From: Streptomyces cellulosae
GTDB lineage: Bacteria; Actinomycetota; Actinomycetes; Streptomycetales; Streptomycetaceae
Reading direction: 5' to 3'
Length of the DNA: 64,000 nt
NCBI GenBank assembly: GCA_014655195.1
Contig: BNBH01000003.1
Span: 272,541 to 336,540 of the forward strand
Positions 29,548 through 37,951 of the stretch are shown one piece after another (positions within the stretch are counted from its first letter, which is position 1; every line of letters begins with the position of its first letter). The notes under the pieces are model-generated. The model was not told where the DNA came from. It saw nothing but the letters and a program-made list of their open reading frames with translations, and did no database searches. The position numbers were made by a program, and so were the translations under genes.

Positions 29548-30636
29548 TCATCGCAGCGGACGCGCCTCCGCCATCCGCTGCTCGGCGATCCGGTCGGCCG
29601 CGGCGGCCGGCGGAATACCGTCCTCCTTCGCACGTGCGAATATGGCGAGCGTGGTGTCGAAGATCTTCGACGCCTTCGCCTTGCACCGGTCGAAGTCAAA
29701 GCCGTGCAGCTCGTCCGCCACCTGGATCACGCCGCCGGCGTTCACCACGTAGTCCGGCGCGTAGAGGATCCCGCGGTCGGCGAGGTCCTTCTCCACACCC
29801 GGGTGGGCGAGCTGGTTGTTGGCCGCGCCGCAGACCACCTTGGCGGTCAGCACGGGCACGGTGTCGTCGTTCAGGGCGCCGCCGAGCGCACACGGGGCGT
29901 AGATGTCCAGGCCCTCGGTGCGGATCAGCGTCTCGGTGTCGGCCACGGCCGACACGCCCTCGGGGTGCCGGTCGAGAATCCGGCGGACGGCGTCCTCACG
30001 CACATCGGTGATCACGACCTCGGCGCCCTCGGCCCGCAGGTGCTCCACCAGGTGGTGCCCGACCTTGCCCACGCCCGCCACGCCGACCTTGCGGTCCCGC
30101 AGCGACGGGTCGCCCCACAGGTGCTGGGCGGCGGCCCGCATGCCCTGGTAGACGCCGTAGGAGGTGAGCACCGACGAGTCGCCCGCGCCGCCGTTCTCGG
30201 GGGAGCGGCCGGTGGTCCAGCGGCACTCCCGGGCCACGACGTCCATGTCGGCGACATAGGTGCCGACGTCGCACGCGGTGACGTAGCGGCCGCCGAGGGA
30301 GGCGACGAACCGGCCGTAGGCCAGCAACAGCTCCTCGGTCTTGATCCGCTCCGGGTCGCCGATGATCACGGCCTTGCCGCCGCCGTGGTCGAGACCGGCC
30401 ATGGCGTTCTTGTACGACATCCCGCGCGCGAGGTTGAGCGCGTCGGCGACGGCCTCCTCCTCGGAGGCGTACGGGTAGAACCGCGTACCGCCGAGCGCGG
30501 GGCCCAGCGCGGTGGAGTGGATGGCGATGACGGCCTTGAGGCCGCTGGCACGGTCCTGGCAGAGCACGACTTGTTCGTGGCCGCCCTGGTCCGAACGGAA
30601 CAGGGTGTGCAGGACGCCGTCAGATACGTCGGTCAC
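29548..30636 (-). CDS. vdh: Valine (branched-chain amino acid) dehydrogenase
   Basis: 362 aa NAD-dependent Glu/Leu/Phe/Val dehydrogenase. Substrate-side motif with catalytic Lys in [22 protein letters not shown]-binding [12 protein letters not shown] near residue 180, and [11 protein letters not shown]. In Streptomyces this enzyme deaminates valine and supplies branched-chain precursors for polyketides. The GTG at 30636 follows AGGAG; longer in-frame starts would add a Pro-rich extension absent from the family. Confidence 0.93.
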   Translation of the reverse strand: MTDVSDGVLHTLFRSDQGGHEQVVLCQDRASGLKAVIAIHSTALGPALGGTRFYPYASEEEAVADALNLARGMSYKNAMAGLDHGGGKAVIIGDPERIKTEELLLAYGRFVASLGGRYVTACDVGTYVADMDVVARECRWTTGRSPENGGAGDSSVLTSYGVYQGMRAAAQHLWGDPSLRDRKVGVAGVGKVGHHLVEHLRAEGAEVVITDVREDAVRRILDRHPEGVSAVADTETLIRTEGLDIYAPCALGGALNDDTVPVLTAKVVCGAANNQLAHPGVEKDLADRGILYAPDYVVNAGGVIQVADELHGFDFDRCKAKASKIFDTTLAIFARAKEDGIPPAAAADRIAEQRMAEARPLR

Positions 30637-30856
30637 TGTGGTGACTCCTGAGTAAGTAGCGGCGGGTGGGACGGGCTCCCGTACGGGTGGCGGGGGCTGT
30701 GGCACGAGAGTAGATCCTTACCCGCCGGTCGGCGGCACCGTGTCCCGGATCACCTCCGTCCGGAGTACCGCGTGCGACGATTTGCCGGGGTTTCCCACCC
30801 GTCCGGGCGGAGTCCCGGCAGGTTTTCGCGGCGGTCCGCGGGGGAGGGAGCAGAGC

Positions 30857-31699
30857 GTGACCAAGGTGTCCTCGGTGATGGTCCCCTACGCCTCCTACCT
30901 GCGCGTGTACGAACCGCTGGCCGCCTTCCCCGAGCCGGAGCGCGGCCACTGGGAGCGGTACGCCCGGCGCGACGACCTCCCCTCGTACCAGGAGGAGCTG
31001 CGCCGGTCGCTGGCCGACCTCGCGGCGGTCCCGCCGGCGCCGGTCCCGGTGCACGAGAGCGGCGACGCCTTCGTGCTGGAGACGGACGGCGAGGTCCGGG
31101 TCTGCCCGTGGCGCACCCGGCTGCGCGGCTGGCAGGCCCTGGGCGAGCTCGCGGAGGAGTACCCGCTGCCGGTCCTGGACGCCCTGCTGCCCCCGGTCGT
31201 GCGGCACGAGGCGAGCCGGGACTACGAGCGCTGGCTGGCCGAGCACCCCGACGCGCGCCCGTGGATCCGCACCTCCACCTGGCAGGTGCCGATCAACTGG
31301 TTCGTGCTCTTCACCGACGAGGAGCGCCAGTACGCCAAGGGCTCCGCCGGCGAGGTCCCGGTCCTGCGCTACCGCACGCCCATGGTCCAGGCGCGGCGCC
31401 GGGTGGCGCGGGCGCTGCGGGCGCTGCGGGACGCCGTGGACGAGAGCCTGCTGATCGACGGCCTGGTGGACGTCGGCCGCTGGCTGGAGGAGTTCCACCC
31501 GCGCTCGCTGGTCGAGCTGGACTACGGGGGACTGGTGCACGTCGTGCCGGCCGGCGCCCTGGCGGACGACCACTCGGCGGCCGACGTCGGCGAGGGGATC
31601 GCGGCACTGCGGCGGGGCGACGAAGGGGGTGCGGCGGACGCGTACGGGCGCCTCGTCGAGCGCTGGCGCGCGGTCCGTGACCTGCGATCGGCGAACTGA
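30857..31699 (+). CDS. Conserved Streptomyces protein of unknown function
   Basis: 280 aa, soluble, without signal peptide or recognised catalytic motif. Sequence features: MVPYASYLRVYEPLAAFPEPE at the N terminus, WQVPINWFVLFTDEER in the middle, and a helical C-terminal half ending AYGRLVERWRAVRDLRS. The GTG at 30857 has GGGGAGGGAG just upstream. Divergent from vdh and upstream of bldC; in S. coelicolor the equivalent position (from memory) is the gene preceding bldC. Confidence 0.8.
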   Translation: MTKVSSVMVPYASYLRVYEPLAAFPEPERGHWERYARRDDLPSYQEELRRSLADLAAVPPAPVPVHESGDAFVLETDGEVRVCPWRTRLRGWQALGELAEEYPLPVLDALLPPVVRHEASRDYERWLAEHPDARPWIRTSTWQVPINWFVLFTDEERQYAKGSAGEVPVLRYRTPMVQARRRVARALRALRDAVDESLLIDGLVDVGRWLEEFHPRSLVELDYGGLVHVVPAGALADDHSAADVGEGIAALRRGDEGGAADAYGRLVERWRAVRDLRSAN

Positions 31700-32239
31700 C
31701 GTTTGACCAAACGCCCTTCTTGGGGTTTTGTCTTCGCCCTGAGGCTCGTTGAAGTCGCGTCAATCCGGATGCGACATCGGACGTAGCAGCCTTACCGGGC
31801 GTAAGTCCCAAGCGTGTCAAGCGTGACGGACCGCACGCACAAGACTCTTGCGCCCCTTGCCCCTCCTCATGCCAAAATAGGACAAGGAGTCCGGGGAGGA
31901 CTCCTCCGTCCTGCTGTGCTCCACTATGGGCGGAATCTCAGCATTGCACGCTTTGGGGGGTCCGGTGACTCCTGCGCGTTGCTGTGACTGATCGTCACAG
32001 GGGCGTGACTGTCCGCTATGGCATGGTCCATCGGCTTCCGCGGCTGATGAACACCTGGGAGGGCAATTCCATCGGTTTGGCCGACGTGGCTGGACAGATG
32101 GTGTAGTTGTAGTGCCGAGGACAAGCCGTTCGTCCTATAACCGACTCGACTCGCGTCCGCCATTTCGGGCAACGCGGGTCAAGGTGCAGAATTTAGAGGA
32201 AAGAACCGAGAAGGTTCGGTTCTCCCGAGGAGGCCGCTC
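31700..32239 (+). promoter_or_regulatory. Long bldC upstream region
   Basis: 540 bp with no supported gene. Visible elements: inverted repeat CGTTTG-AC-CAAACG at 31700-31713; a candidate -10 TAGGAC near 31879 directly followed by a hairpin (31880-31911, AGGAGTCC/GGACTCCT plus flanking GGAC/GTCC); and a stem-loop AGAACCGA/TCGGTTCT at 32202-32223 just before the GAGGAGG ribosome site of bldC. The length and structures point to a long bldC leader. Confidence 0.55.
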
Positions 32240-32446
32240 ATGACCGCTCGCACCCCTGATGCCGAGCCGCTGCTGACCCCCGCTGAGGTTGCCACCATGT
32301 TCCGCGTCGACCCGAAGACGGTCACGCGCTGGGCGAAGGCCGGCAAGCTCACGTCGATCCGCACGCTCGGCGGCCACCGCCGCTACCGCGAGGCCGAGGT
32401 CCGCGCACTGCTCGCGGGCATCCCGCAGCAGCGCAGCGAGGCCTGA
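32240..32446 (+). CDS. bldC: Developmental regulator BldC (MerR-like DNA-binding domain)
   Basis: 68 aa single-domain winged helix-turn-helix protein. LLTPAEVATMFRVDPKTVTR forms the helix-turn-helix, WAKAGKL and GGHRRYREAEV the wing. BldC binds direct repeats cooperatively and holds back premature sporulation in Streptomyces. Lacks any effector domain, as expected. Strong GAGGAGG ribosome site 7 nt before the ATG. Followed about 150 bp later by a classic terminator. Confidence 0.97.
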   Translation: MTARTPDAEPLLTPAEVATMFRVDPKTVTRWAKAGKLTSIRTLGGHRRYREAEVRALLAGIPQQRSEA

Positions 32447-32595
32447 ACCTGCATGAACCGGGCAGAACCGGCTGGTCCCCCACCGGCCGCGACGCCCGGG
32501 AACTTTAGCTCCAAGCGACGCGGGGACTGCCCCAACAGCCCCCTCGCCCCACCGAATCAGAGCTTCACAGCCAACTGAACACCGGGTGCGTCGTC

Positions 32596-32635
32596 GATCG
32601 CGCTGGACTCCGCCGAGTCCAGCGCGATCTTTTTT
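32596..32635 (+). terminator. Rho-independent terminator of bldC
   Basis: Perfect 15-bp stem (32596-32610 with 32615-32629), loop CGCC, then six T residues; the most classical terminator in the window. Confidence 0.92.
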
Positions 32636-32762
32636 GTGCGCCGGTGGTGGGTCTCCGTGCGGGGCCGGACGGCCTCAACGGCCTTCTATGCGCGGGCTTG
32701 TCGGAGTCTGAGGGCGCCTGTGGGATCGGCTGTGGAGGGGCCGGGGCGGAGCACTCGGGAGA

Positions 32763-32810
32763 GTGCAATTGCACATATTAAATTGACCTGTTGTAGGCGA
32801 GGCGTAAGTT
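32763..32810 (+). promoter_or_regulatory. Strong promoter with upstream palindrome, antisense to the DUF6274-like gene
   Basis: TTGACC (32783-32788), 16-bp spacer, TAAGTT (32805-32810), in a locally AT-rich patch. The perfect 12-bp palindrome GTGCAATTGCAC at 32763-32774 lies 8 bp before the -35. Predicted start is about 32817, two bases before a GTG. Confidence 0.55.
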
Positions 32811-32818
32811 CCACCCTT

Positions 32819-32866
32819 GTGAAAACTCATGCGGTGACACCCGTCACATACCAGTTGGGTTGTTGA
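32819..32866 (+). CDS. Putative leaderless 15-residue ORF (or small RNA)
   Basis: A GTG at 32819-32821, located at the predicted start of the promoter above, opens a 15-codon frame ending QLGC before TGA at 32864-32866. The transcript would also contain the inverted repeat GTGAC-ACCC-GTCAC (32834-32847) and then run antisense into the end of the DUF6274-like gene. Coding status is uncertain; it may be a small RNA or an untranslated leader. Confidence 0.3.
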   Translation: MKTHAVTPVTYQLGC

Positions 32867-32882
32867 GCCGACGGCATATGCG

Positions 32883-33113
32883 CTAGACGGAACGCGCGTC
32901 GGCGGCCGCTTGTTCCTGGGGGTCCTCGGCGGGTTCGGGCGGCCCCTGGGGCGCCTCCGGGGCCTCGGCGCCGTCGAGGGGCGCGGAGTCCATCGCCAGA
33001 CGCTGGAGACGGTGGCAGACCGGGCAGTGACGGGTGAGATGCCGGTACGACGACGCGGCCGCGAGATGCGCGCGGAGCAGCGCCCGTGTCTCATGCCTGG
33101 CCGATGCCGTCAT
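32883..33113 (-). CDS. Small CxxC protein (DUF6274-like)
   Basis: 76 aa. Opens MTASARHETRALLRAHLAAA, contains HCPVCHRLQRLAMD (a CxxC flanked by His residues, possible zinc site), and ends in a Pro/Glu-rich tail. It resembles a short Streptomyces family found beside bldC, which I recall as DUF6274. The ATG at 33113 is chosen because conservation begins there; a longer in-frame start exists at 33143. Function unknown. Confidence 0.72.
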   Translation of the reverse strand: MTASARHETRALLRAHLAAASSYRHLTRHCPVCHRLQRLAMDSAPLDGAEAPEAPQGPPEPAEDPQEQAAADARSV

Positions 33114-33289
33114 GCCCCACCTCCGGTCCCCCCACGGACACATGTCCTGTTCCTGGAGTACCGAGGGACCGCGAGGCCGTCAAGACGGCGCAGGCGCCCG
33201 CGAGAAGGGCGTCGGGGCCCCTCTCGGGGCACGGCCTGCGGAGGAGCCTTCACGGCGCCTCCGGGCTGTCCTGACGGGTCCGCACATGC

Positions 33290-33326
33290 GGAAGGCCCGC
33301 CATCCCTTACGGGGGGCGGGCCTTCC
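33290..33326 (-). terminator. Hairpin terminator of tRNA-Asp copy 1
   Basis: Perfect 12-bp stem GGAAGGCCCGCC / GGCGGGCCTTCC, 13-nt loop, immediately downstream of the tRNA on the minus strand. Confidence 0.7.
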
Positions 33327-33332
33327 GGTATG

Positions 33333-33407
33333 CGGTCCTGACGGGATTTGAACCCGCGGCCTCCACCTTGACAGGGTGGCGAGCACTCCAAACTGCTCCA
33401 CAGGACC
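33333..33407 (-). tRNA. tRNA-Asp (anticodon GTC), copy 1
   Basis: 75 nt, acceptor GGTCCTG/CAGGACC, anticodon loop CTGTCAA, T-loop TTCAAAT, discriminator G. Identical in its visible arms to the copy at 37685, so the two Asp tRNAs flank hrpA. Confidence 0.95.
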
Positions 33408-33498
33408 TCAGTCGCGGCGCTTTCCTGCGTTGCGCTGCGAGAAGGACTGTACAGGAGCAGGAGCCCCCTGGTCGAACTCACCCTGCGTACGGTTCCCG

Positions 33499-36400
33499 TC
33501 ACGGCGCGGCGGCGTCGATCGCCTTGACGATCCGCTTGTCCGACACGGGGTACGCCGTGCCCAGCGCGTGCGCGAAATAGCTGACCCGCAGCTCCTCGAT
33601 CATCCAGCGGATGTCCCGCACCTGCTGCGGCACCGGCCGCCCCCGCGGCATCTGCTCCAGGAGCCAGGCGTACTCGTCCTGCATCTCGTGGACCTTCGCC
33701 ATGCGCGTGGTGTCCCGCTGCACGTTCGTCGGCATCTGCTGGAGCCGGCGGTCCGCGGCCACCAGGTAGCGCATCAGGTCCGGCAGCCGGCGCAGCCCCG
33801 CCTCGGTCACGAAGCCCGGCTTCACCAACGCGTCCAGCTGCGTGCGGACGTCCTGGAGGTTCGGCAGCAGCGCGGGGCTGCGGACGCCCTTCAGACGGCG
33901 CTCACAGGCCTGCCAGGCGGCCAGCACCTGCTGCACCTGCCCGACCGCTCGGACCGTCGTGTCGACGATCTCCGCGCGCACCTTGTCGAACAGCTTCCGG
34001 TACGACTCCTCGTCCCACACCGGGCCGCCGAAGTCCGCGATCAGCTTGTCCGCCGCGGCCATGGCGCAGTCGTCGAACAGCGCCTGCACCGAACCGTGCG
34101 GATTGGCGGACAGGGCGAGCTTCTGAGGATTGGTCAGCTTCTCGGACGCGAACTTCGCGGGGTTGACCGGGATGTTCAGCAGGATCAGCCGCCGGGTGCC
34201 CTTCCACATCGCCTCCGCCTGCTCGGCCTCCGAGTCGAACAGCCGCACCGACACCGAGTCGCCGTCGTCCACCAGAGCCGGATACGCCTTCACCGGCTGG
34301 CCGGCCCTGCGCGTCTCGAACACCCGGGTGAGCGAACCGATCGTCCAGTCCGTCAGCCCCTTGCGCTCCAGCGACTCCCCGCCCTGACGCTGCGCCGTGG
34401 CGGCCGCCGCCTGCGACAGCGCCTTGCGCGCCTTGGGACGCAGCTTGAGCTTCAGCGCCTCCAGGTCCTTGTCCTCGGCGAGCGTGCGGCGCCGCTCGTC
34501 GACGATCCTGAACGTCACCTTCAAGTGGTCGGGGACACGGGACCAGTCGAAGTCCTCCGCCTCGAACGGCACCCCGACCATCCGCTTCAGCTCGCGGGCC
34601 ATCGTGACGGTCAGCGGCTCCTGCAGTGGCACGGCCCGCTCCAGGAACGCCTTCGCGTAGTTCGGCGCCGGCACGTAGTTGCGCCGGATCGGCTTGGGCA
34701 GGGAGCGGATCAGCTCCGTGACGACCTCTTCGCGCAGACCCGGGATCTGCCAGTCGAAGCCCTCGTCCGTGACCTGGTTCAGCACCTGGAGCGGGATGTG
34801 GACGGTCACGCCGTCCGCGTCCGCGCCGGGCTCGAACTGGTACGTCACACGGAACGTGAGCGGGCCCTGGCGCCAGGTGTCGGGGTAGTCGGCCTTGGTG
34901 ACCGCGTCCGCCGACTCACGGATCAGCATCTCCCGCTCGAAGTCGAGGAAGTCGGGCTGCTCGCGCCGCTTGTGCTTCCACCACGAGTCGAAGTGCGCCC
35001 CCGACACCACATGGTCGGGGATCCGCTGGTCGTAGAAGTCGAAGAGGGTCTCGTCGTCGACCAGGATGTCCCGGCGCCGCGCCCGGTGCTCCAGTTCCTC
35101 GACCTCGGTCAGCAGTTTGCGGTTGTCCGCGAAGAACTTGTGGTGCGTGCGCCAGTCGCCCTCGACCAGGGCGTTGCGGATGAACAGCTCCCGGGACAGC
35201 TCCGGGTCGATCCGCCCGTAGTTCACCTTCCGCTGCGCCACGATCGGCACGCCGTACAGCGTGACCTTCTCGTACGCCATCACGGCCGCCTGGTCCTTCT
35301 CCCAGTGCGGCTCGCTGTAGGTGCGCTTGACCAGGTGCTCGGCGAGCGGCTCGACCCACTCCGGCTCGATCTTCGCGTTGACCCGCGCCCACAGCCGGGA
35401 CGTCTCCACCAGCTCCGCCGACATCACGAACCGCGGCGGCTTCTTGAACAGCGCGGAGCCCGGGAAGATGGCGAACTTGGCGTTGCGCGCGCCGAGGTAC
35501 TCGTTGCGCCCGCCCTCGCGCCGGCCGCCGCCCTGACCGGAGTCCTTGGACTCCTTCACGTCCTTCATGCCGATGTGCGAGAGCAGACCGGCCAGCAGGG
35601 AGACGTGGATGCGGTCGGCGGGGGCGTCCTGGTCGTCGAGGTGGATCCCCATCTGCTTGGCGACGGTCCGCAGCTGGGCGTAGATGTCCTGCCACTCGCG
35701 GATGCGCAGGAAGTTCAGGTACTCCTGCTTGCACATCCGGCGGAACGACGAGGAGCCGCGCTCCTTCTGCTGCTCGCGGATGTACCGCCACAGGTTGAGG
35801 AACGCGAGGAAGTCGCTGGTCTCGTCGCGGAAGCGGGCGTGCTGCTGGTCGGCCTGCGTCTGCTTGTCGGCGGGCCGCTCGCGCGGGTCCTGGATCGACA
35901 GCGCGGCGGCGATGACCATGACCTCGCGGACGCAGCCGTTGCGCTCCGCCTCCAGCACCATGCGCGCCAGTCGCGGGTCCACCGGCAACTGGGCCAGCTT
36001 CCGGCCGGTCTGCGTGAGGCGCTTGCGCGGGTCCTTCTGCGTGGGGTCCAGCGCGCCGAGCTCCTGGAGCAGCTGGACGCCGTCGCGGATGTTGCGGTGG
36101 TCCGGCGGGTCGATGAAGGGGAACTTCTCGATCTCACCCAGGCCGGCGGCCGTCATCTGGAGGATGACCGAGGCGAGGTTGGTCCGCAGGATCTCCGCGT
36201 CGGTGAACTCGGGACGGGAGAGGAAGTCCTCCTCGCTGTACAGCCGGATGCAGATGCCGTCCGAGGTACGGCCGCAGCGGCCCTTGCGCTGGTTGGCGCT
36301 GGCCTGCGAAACGGGCTCGATCGGCAGCCGCTGCACCTTGGTGCGGTGGCTGTAGCGCGAGATACGGGCGAAGCCGGGGTCGATGACGTACTTGATGCCG

Positions 36401-37479
36401 GGGACGGTGAGGGACGTCTCGGCCACGTTCGTCGCCAGCACGATCCGGCGGCCGCTGTGCTGCTGGAACACCCGGTGCTGCTCGGCGTGCGACAGCCGGG
36501 CGTACAGCGGCAGCACCTCGGTCGAGCGGTACCGCTTCTTGTTCAGCGCGTCCGCCGTGTCCCGGATCTCCCGCTCACCGGAGAGGAACACCAGGATGTC
36601 GCCGGGGCCCTCCGCCATCAGCTCCTCGACGGCGTCGGTGATCGCGGTGATCTGGTCCCGGTCGGCGTCCTCGGAGTCCTCCTCCAGCAGCGGCCGGTAG
36701 CGCACCTCCACCGGATACGTCCGCCCGCTGACCTCGATGATCGGGGCGTCGCCGAAATGCCGGGAGAAGCGCTCGGGGTCGATGGTCGCCGAGGTGATGA
36801 CGACCTTGAGGTCGGGACGCTTCGGCAGCAGCTGCGCGAGATAGCCGAGCAGGAAGTCGATGTTCAGGGACCGTTCGTGCGCCTCGTCGATGATGATCGT
36901 GTCGTAGGCGCGCAGTTCGCGGTCGGTCTGGATCTCCGCGAGCAGGATGCCGTCCGTCATCAGCTTGATGAACGTGGCTTCCGGGTCGACCTGGTCGGTG
37001 AAGCGGACCTTCCAGCCGACGGCCTCGCCGAGCGGGGTGTCCAGCTCCTCGGCGACCCGCTCGGCCACCGTACGGGCCGCGATCCTCCGGGGCTGGGTGT
37101 GCCCGATCATGCCGCGGACGCCGCGCCCCAGCTCCATGCAGATCTTCGGAATCTGCGTGGTCTTGCCGGAGCCCGTCTCACCGGCCACGATCACCACCTG
37201 GTGATCACGGATGGCCTCGGCGATGGCGTCCTTCTTCTGGCTGACGGGCAGCTGCTCGGGATACCGGACCTCCGGCACCCTGGCCCGGCGCGCCGCCATC
37301 CGCTCCTCGGCCGCGGCGACCTCCGCCTCGATCTCACCGAGCACGGCGGCACGCGCCTCCGGCTTACGGATCTTGCGGGCACCCTCGAGCCGCCTCCCGA
37401 GCCGGTGCGCATCGCGCAGCGACAGCTCGGAGAGGCGGGAGGCGAGAGAGCCGAGGGCGGGGGCAGAGTGCGTAGACAT
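33499..37479 (-). CDS. hrpA: ATP-dependent RNA helicase HrpA (DEAH box)
   Basis: 1,326 aa, full HrpA length. Walker A GETGSGKT at residues 100-107, DEAH box IIDEAHERS near 195, SATI motif, and motif VI QRKGRCGRTSDG near 420. Helicase-associated and OB-fold domains follow, and the last third is the long DUF3418 region typical of HrpA. It probably remodels structured RNA or stalled ribosomes. Single gene between tRNA-Asp and tRNA-Phe. Confidence 0.96.
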   Translation of the reverse strand: MSTHSAPALGSLASRLSELSLRDAHRLGRRLEGARKIRKPEARAAVLGEIEAEVAAAEERMAARRARVPEVRYPEQLPVSQKKDAIAEAIRDHQVVIVAGETGSGKTTQIPKICMELGRGVRGMIGHTQPRRIAARTVAERVAEELDTPLGEAVGWKVRFTDQVDPEATFIKLMTDGILLAEIQTDRELRAYDTIIIDEAHERSLNIDFLLGYLAQLLPKRPDLKVVITSATIDPERFSRHFGDAPIIEVSGRTYPVEVRYRPLLEEDSEDADRDQITAITDAVEELMAEGPGDILVFLSGEREIRDTADALNKKRYRSTEVLPLYARLSHAEQHRVFQQHSGRRIVLATNVAETSLTVPGIKYVIDPGFARISRYSHRTKVQRLPIEPVSQASANQRKGRCGRTSDGICIRLYSEEDFLSRPEFTDAEILRTNLASVILQMTAAGLGEIEKFPFIDPPDHRNIRDGVQLLQELGALDPTQKDPRKRLTQTGRKLAQLPVDPRLARMVLEAERNGCVREVMVIAAALSIQDPRERPADKQTQADQQHARFRDETSDFLAFLNLWRYIREQQKERGSSSFRRMCKQEYLNFLRIREWQDIYAQLRTVAKQMGIHLDDQDAPADRIHVSLLAGLLSHIGMKDVKESKDSGQGGGRREGGRNEYLGARNAKFAIFPGSALFKKPPRFVMSAELVETSRLWARVNAKIEPEWVEPLAEHLVKRTYSEPHWEKDQAAVMAYEKVTLYGVPIVAQRKVNYGRIDPELSRELFIRNALVEGDWRTHHKFFADNRKLLTEVEELEHRARRRDILVDDETLFDFYDQRIPDHVVSGAHFDSWWKHKRREQPDFLDFEREMLIRESADAVTKADYPDTWRQGPLTFRVTYQFEPGADADGVTVHIPLQVLNQVTDEGFDWQIPGLREEVVTELIRSLPKPIRRNYVPAPNYAKAFLERAVPLQEPLTVTMARELKRMVGVPFEAEDFDWSRVPDHLKVTFRIVDERRRTLAEDKDLEALKLKLRPKARKALSQAAAATAQRQGGESLERKGLTDWTIGSLTRVFETRRAGQPVKAYPALVDDGDSVSVRLFDSEAEQAEAMWKGTRRLILLNIPVNPAKFASEKLTNPQKLALSANPHGSVQALFDDCAMAAADKLIADFGGPVWDEESYRKLFDKVRAEIVDTTVRAVGQVQQVLAAWQACERRLKGVRSPALLPNLQDVRTQLDALVKPGFVTEAGLRRLPDLMRYLVAADRRLQQMPTNVQRDTTRMAKVHEMQDEYAWLLEQMPRGRPVPQQVRDIRWMIEELRVSYFAHALGTAYPVSDKRIVKAIDAAAP

Positions 37480-37554
37480 ACGGACTCCAGGATCTCAGAC
37501 CGCGGAAAAAGGCGGCGAGCCATTTTGCCCGGGCGTACGACCAGGGCACACAAC

Positions 37555-37581
37555 AAGGCCCCGATCAGAGATCGGGGCCTT
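37555..37581 (-). terminator. Hairpin terminator of the tRNA-Phe/Asp/Glu cluster
   Basis: 11-bp perfect stem AAGGCCCCGAT / ATCGGGGCCTT with loop CAGAG, directly after the minus-strand tRNA-Phe. Confidence 0.75.
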
Positions 37582-37586
37582 TGCTG

Positions 37587-37660
37587 TGGCTGGGGCCGGG
37601 GTCGAACCGGCGACCTTCCGCTTTTCAGGCGGACGCTCGTACCAACTGAGCTACCCAGCC
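37587..37660 (-). tRNA. tRNA-Phe (anticodon GAA)
   Basis: 74 nt, acceptor GGCTGGG/CCCAGCC, anticodon loop CTGAAAA, T-loop TTCGACC, discriminator A. Last gene of the Glu-Asp-Phe cluster. Confidence 0.95.
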
Positions 37661-37664
37661 GCGA

Positions 37665-37680
37665 TGTTTCACGTGAAACA
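37665..37680. other. parS: parS centromere-like site (ParB box)
   Basis: TGTTTCACGTGAAACA is a perfect match to the bacterial parS consensus, extended to a 20-bp palindrome at 37663-37682. It sits in the 24-bp spacer between tRNA-Phe and tRNA-Asp. Streptomyces chromosomes carry about twenty such sites around oriC, bound by ParB during sporulation segregation. Confidence 0.92.
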
Positions 37681-37684
37681 TCAG

Positions 37685-37759
37685 CGGTCCTGACGGGATT
37701 TGAACCCGCGGCCTCCACCTTGACAGGGTGGCGAGCACTCCAAACTGCTCCACAGGACC
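37685..37759 (-). tRNA. tRNA-Asp (anticodon GTC), copy 2
   Basis: 75 nt, acceptor GGTCCTG/CAGGACC, anticodon loop CTGTCAA, T-loop TTCAAAT. Middle gene of the Glu-Asp-Phe cluster. Confidence 0.95.
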
Positions 37760-37798
37760 AAGCTTGTGTCGTACGACAGTGTTGCACAGGGTGGTGCG

Positions 37799-37871
37799 TG
37801 CCCCCAACGGGATTCGAACCCGTGCTACCGCCTTGAAAGGGCGGCGTCCTAGGCCGCTAGACGATGAGGGC
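37799..37871 (-). tRNA. tRNA-Glu (anticodon TTC)
   Basis: 73 nt, acceptor GCCCTCA/TGGGGGC with one G-U pair, anticodon loop CTTTCAA, T-loop TTCGAAT. First gene of the cluster. Glu-tRNA also feeds tetrapyrrole synthesis. Confidence 0.95.
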
Positions 37872-37951
37872 TATCGGCCCGCCTGGGCGCTTCTCAGCGC
37901 GTCGGGGACGTGAGAAGCATATGGGATGGCGGGATGGTTCGCCAAAACGGT

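Noticed and set aside
33376..37836. 1,486-codon open frame on the plus strand opposite hrpA
   Set aside because: It is antisense to a well-conserved helicase, runs through three tRNA genes, and has the Val/Leu/Arg-rich composition of a GC-driven shadow frame.
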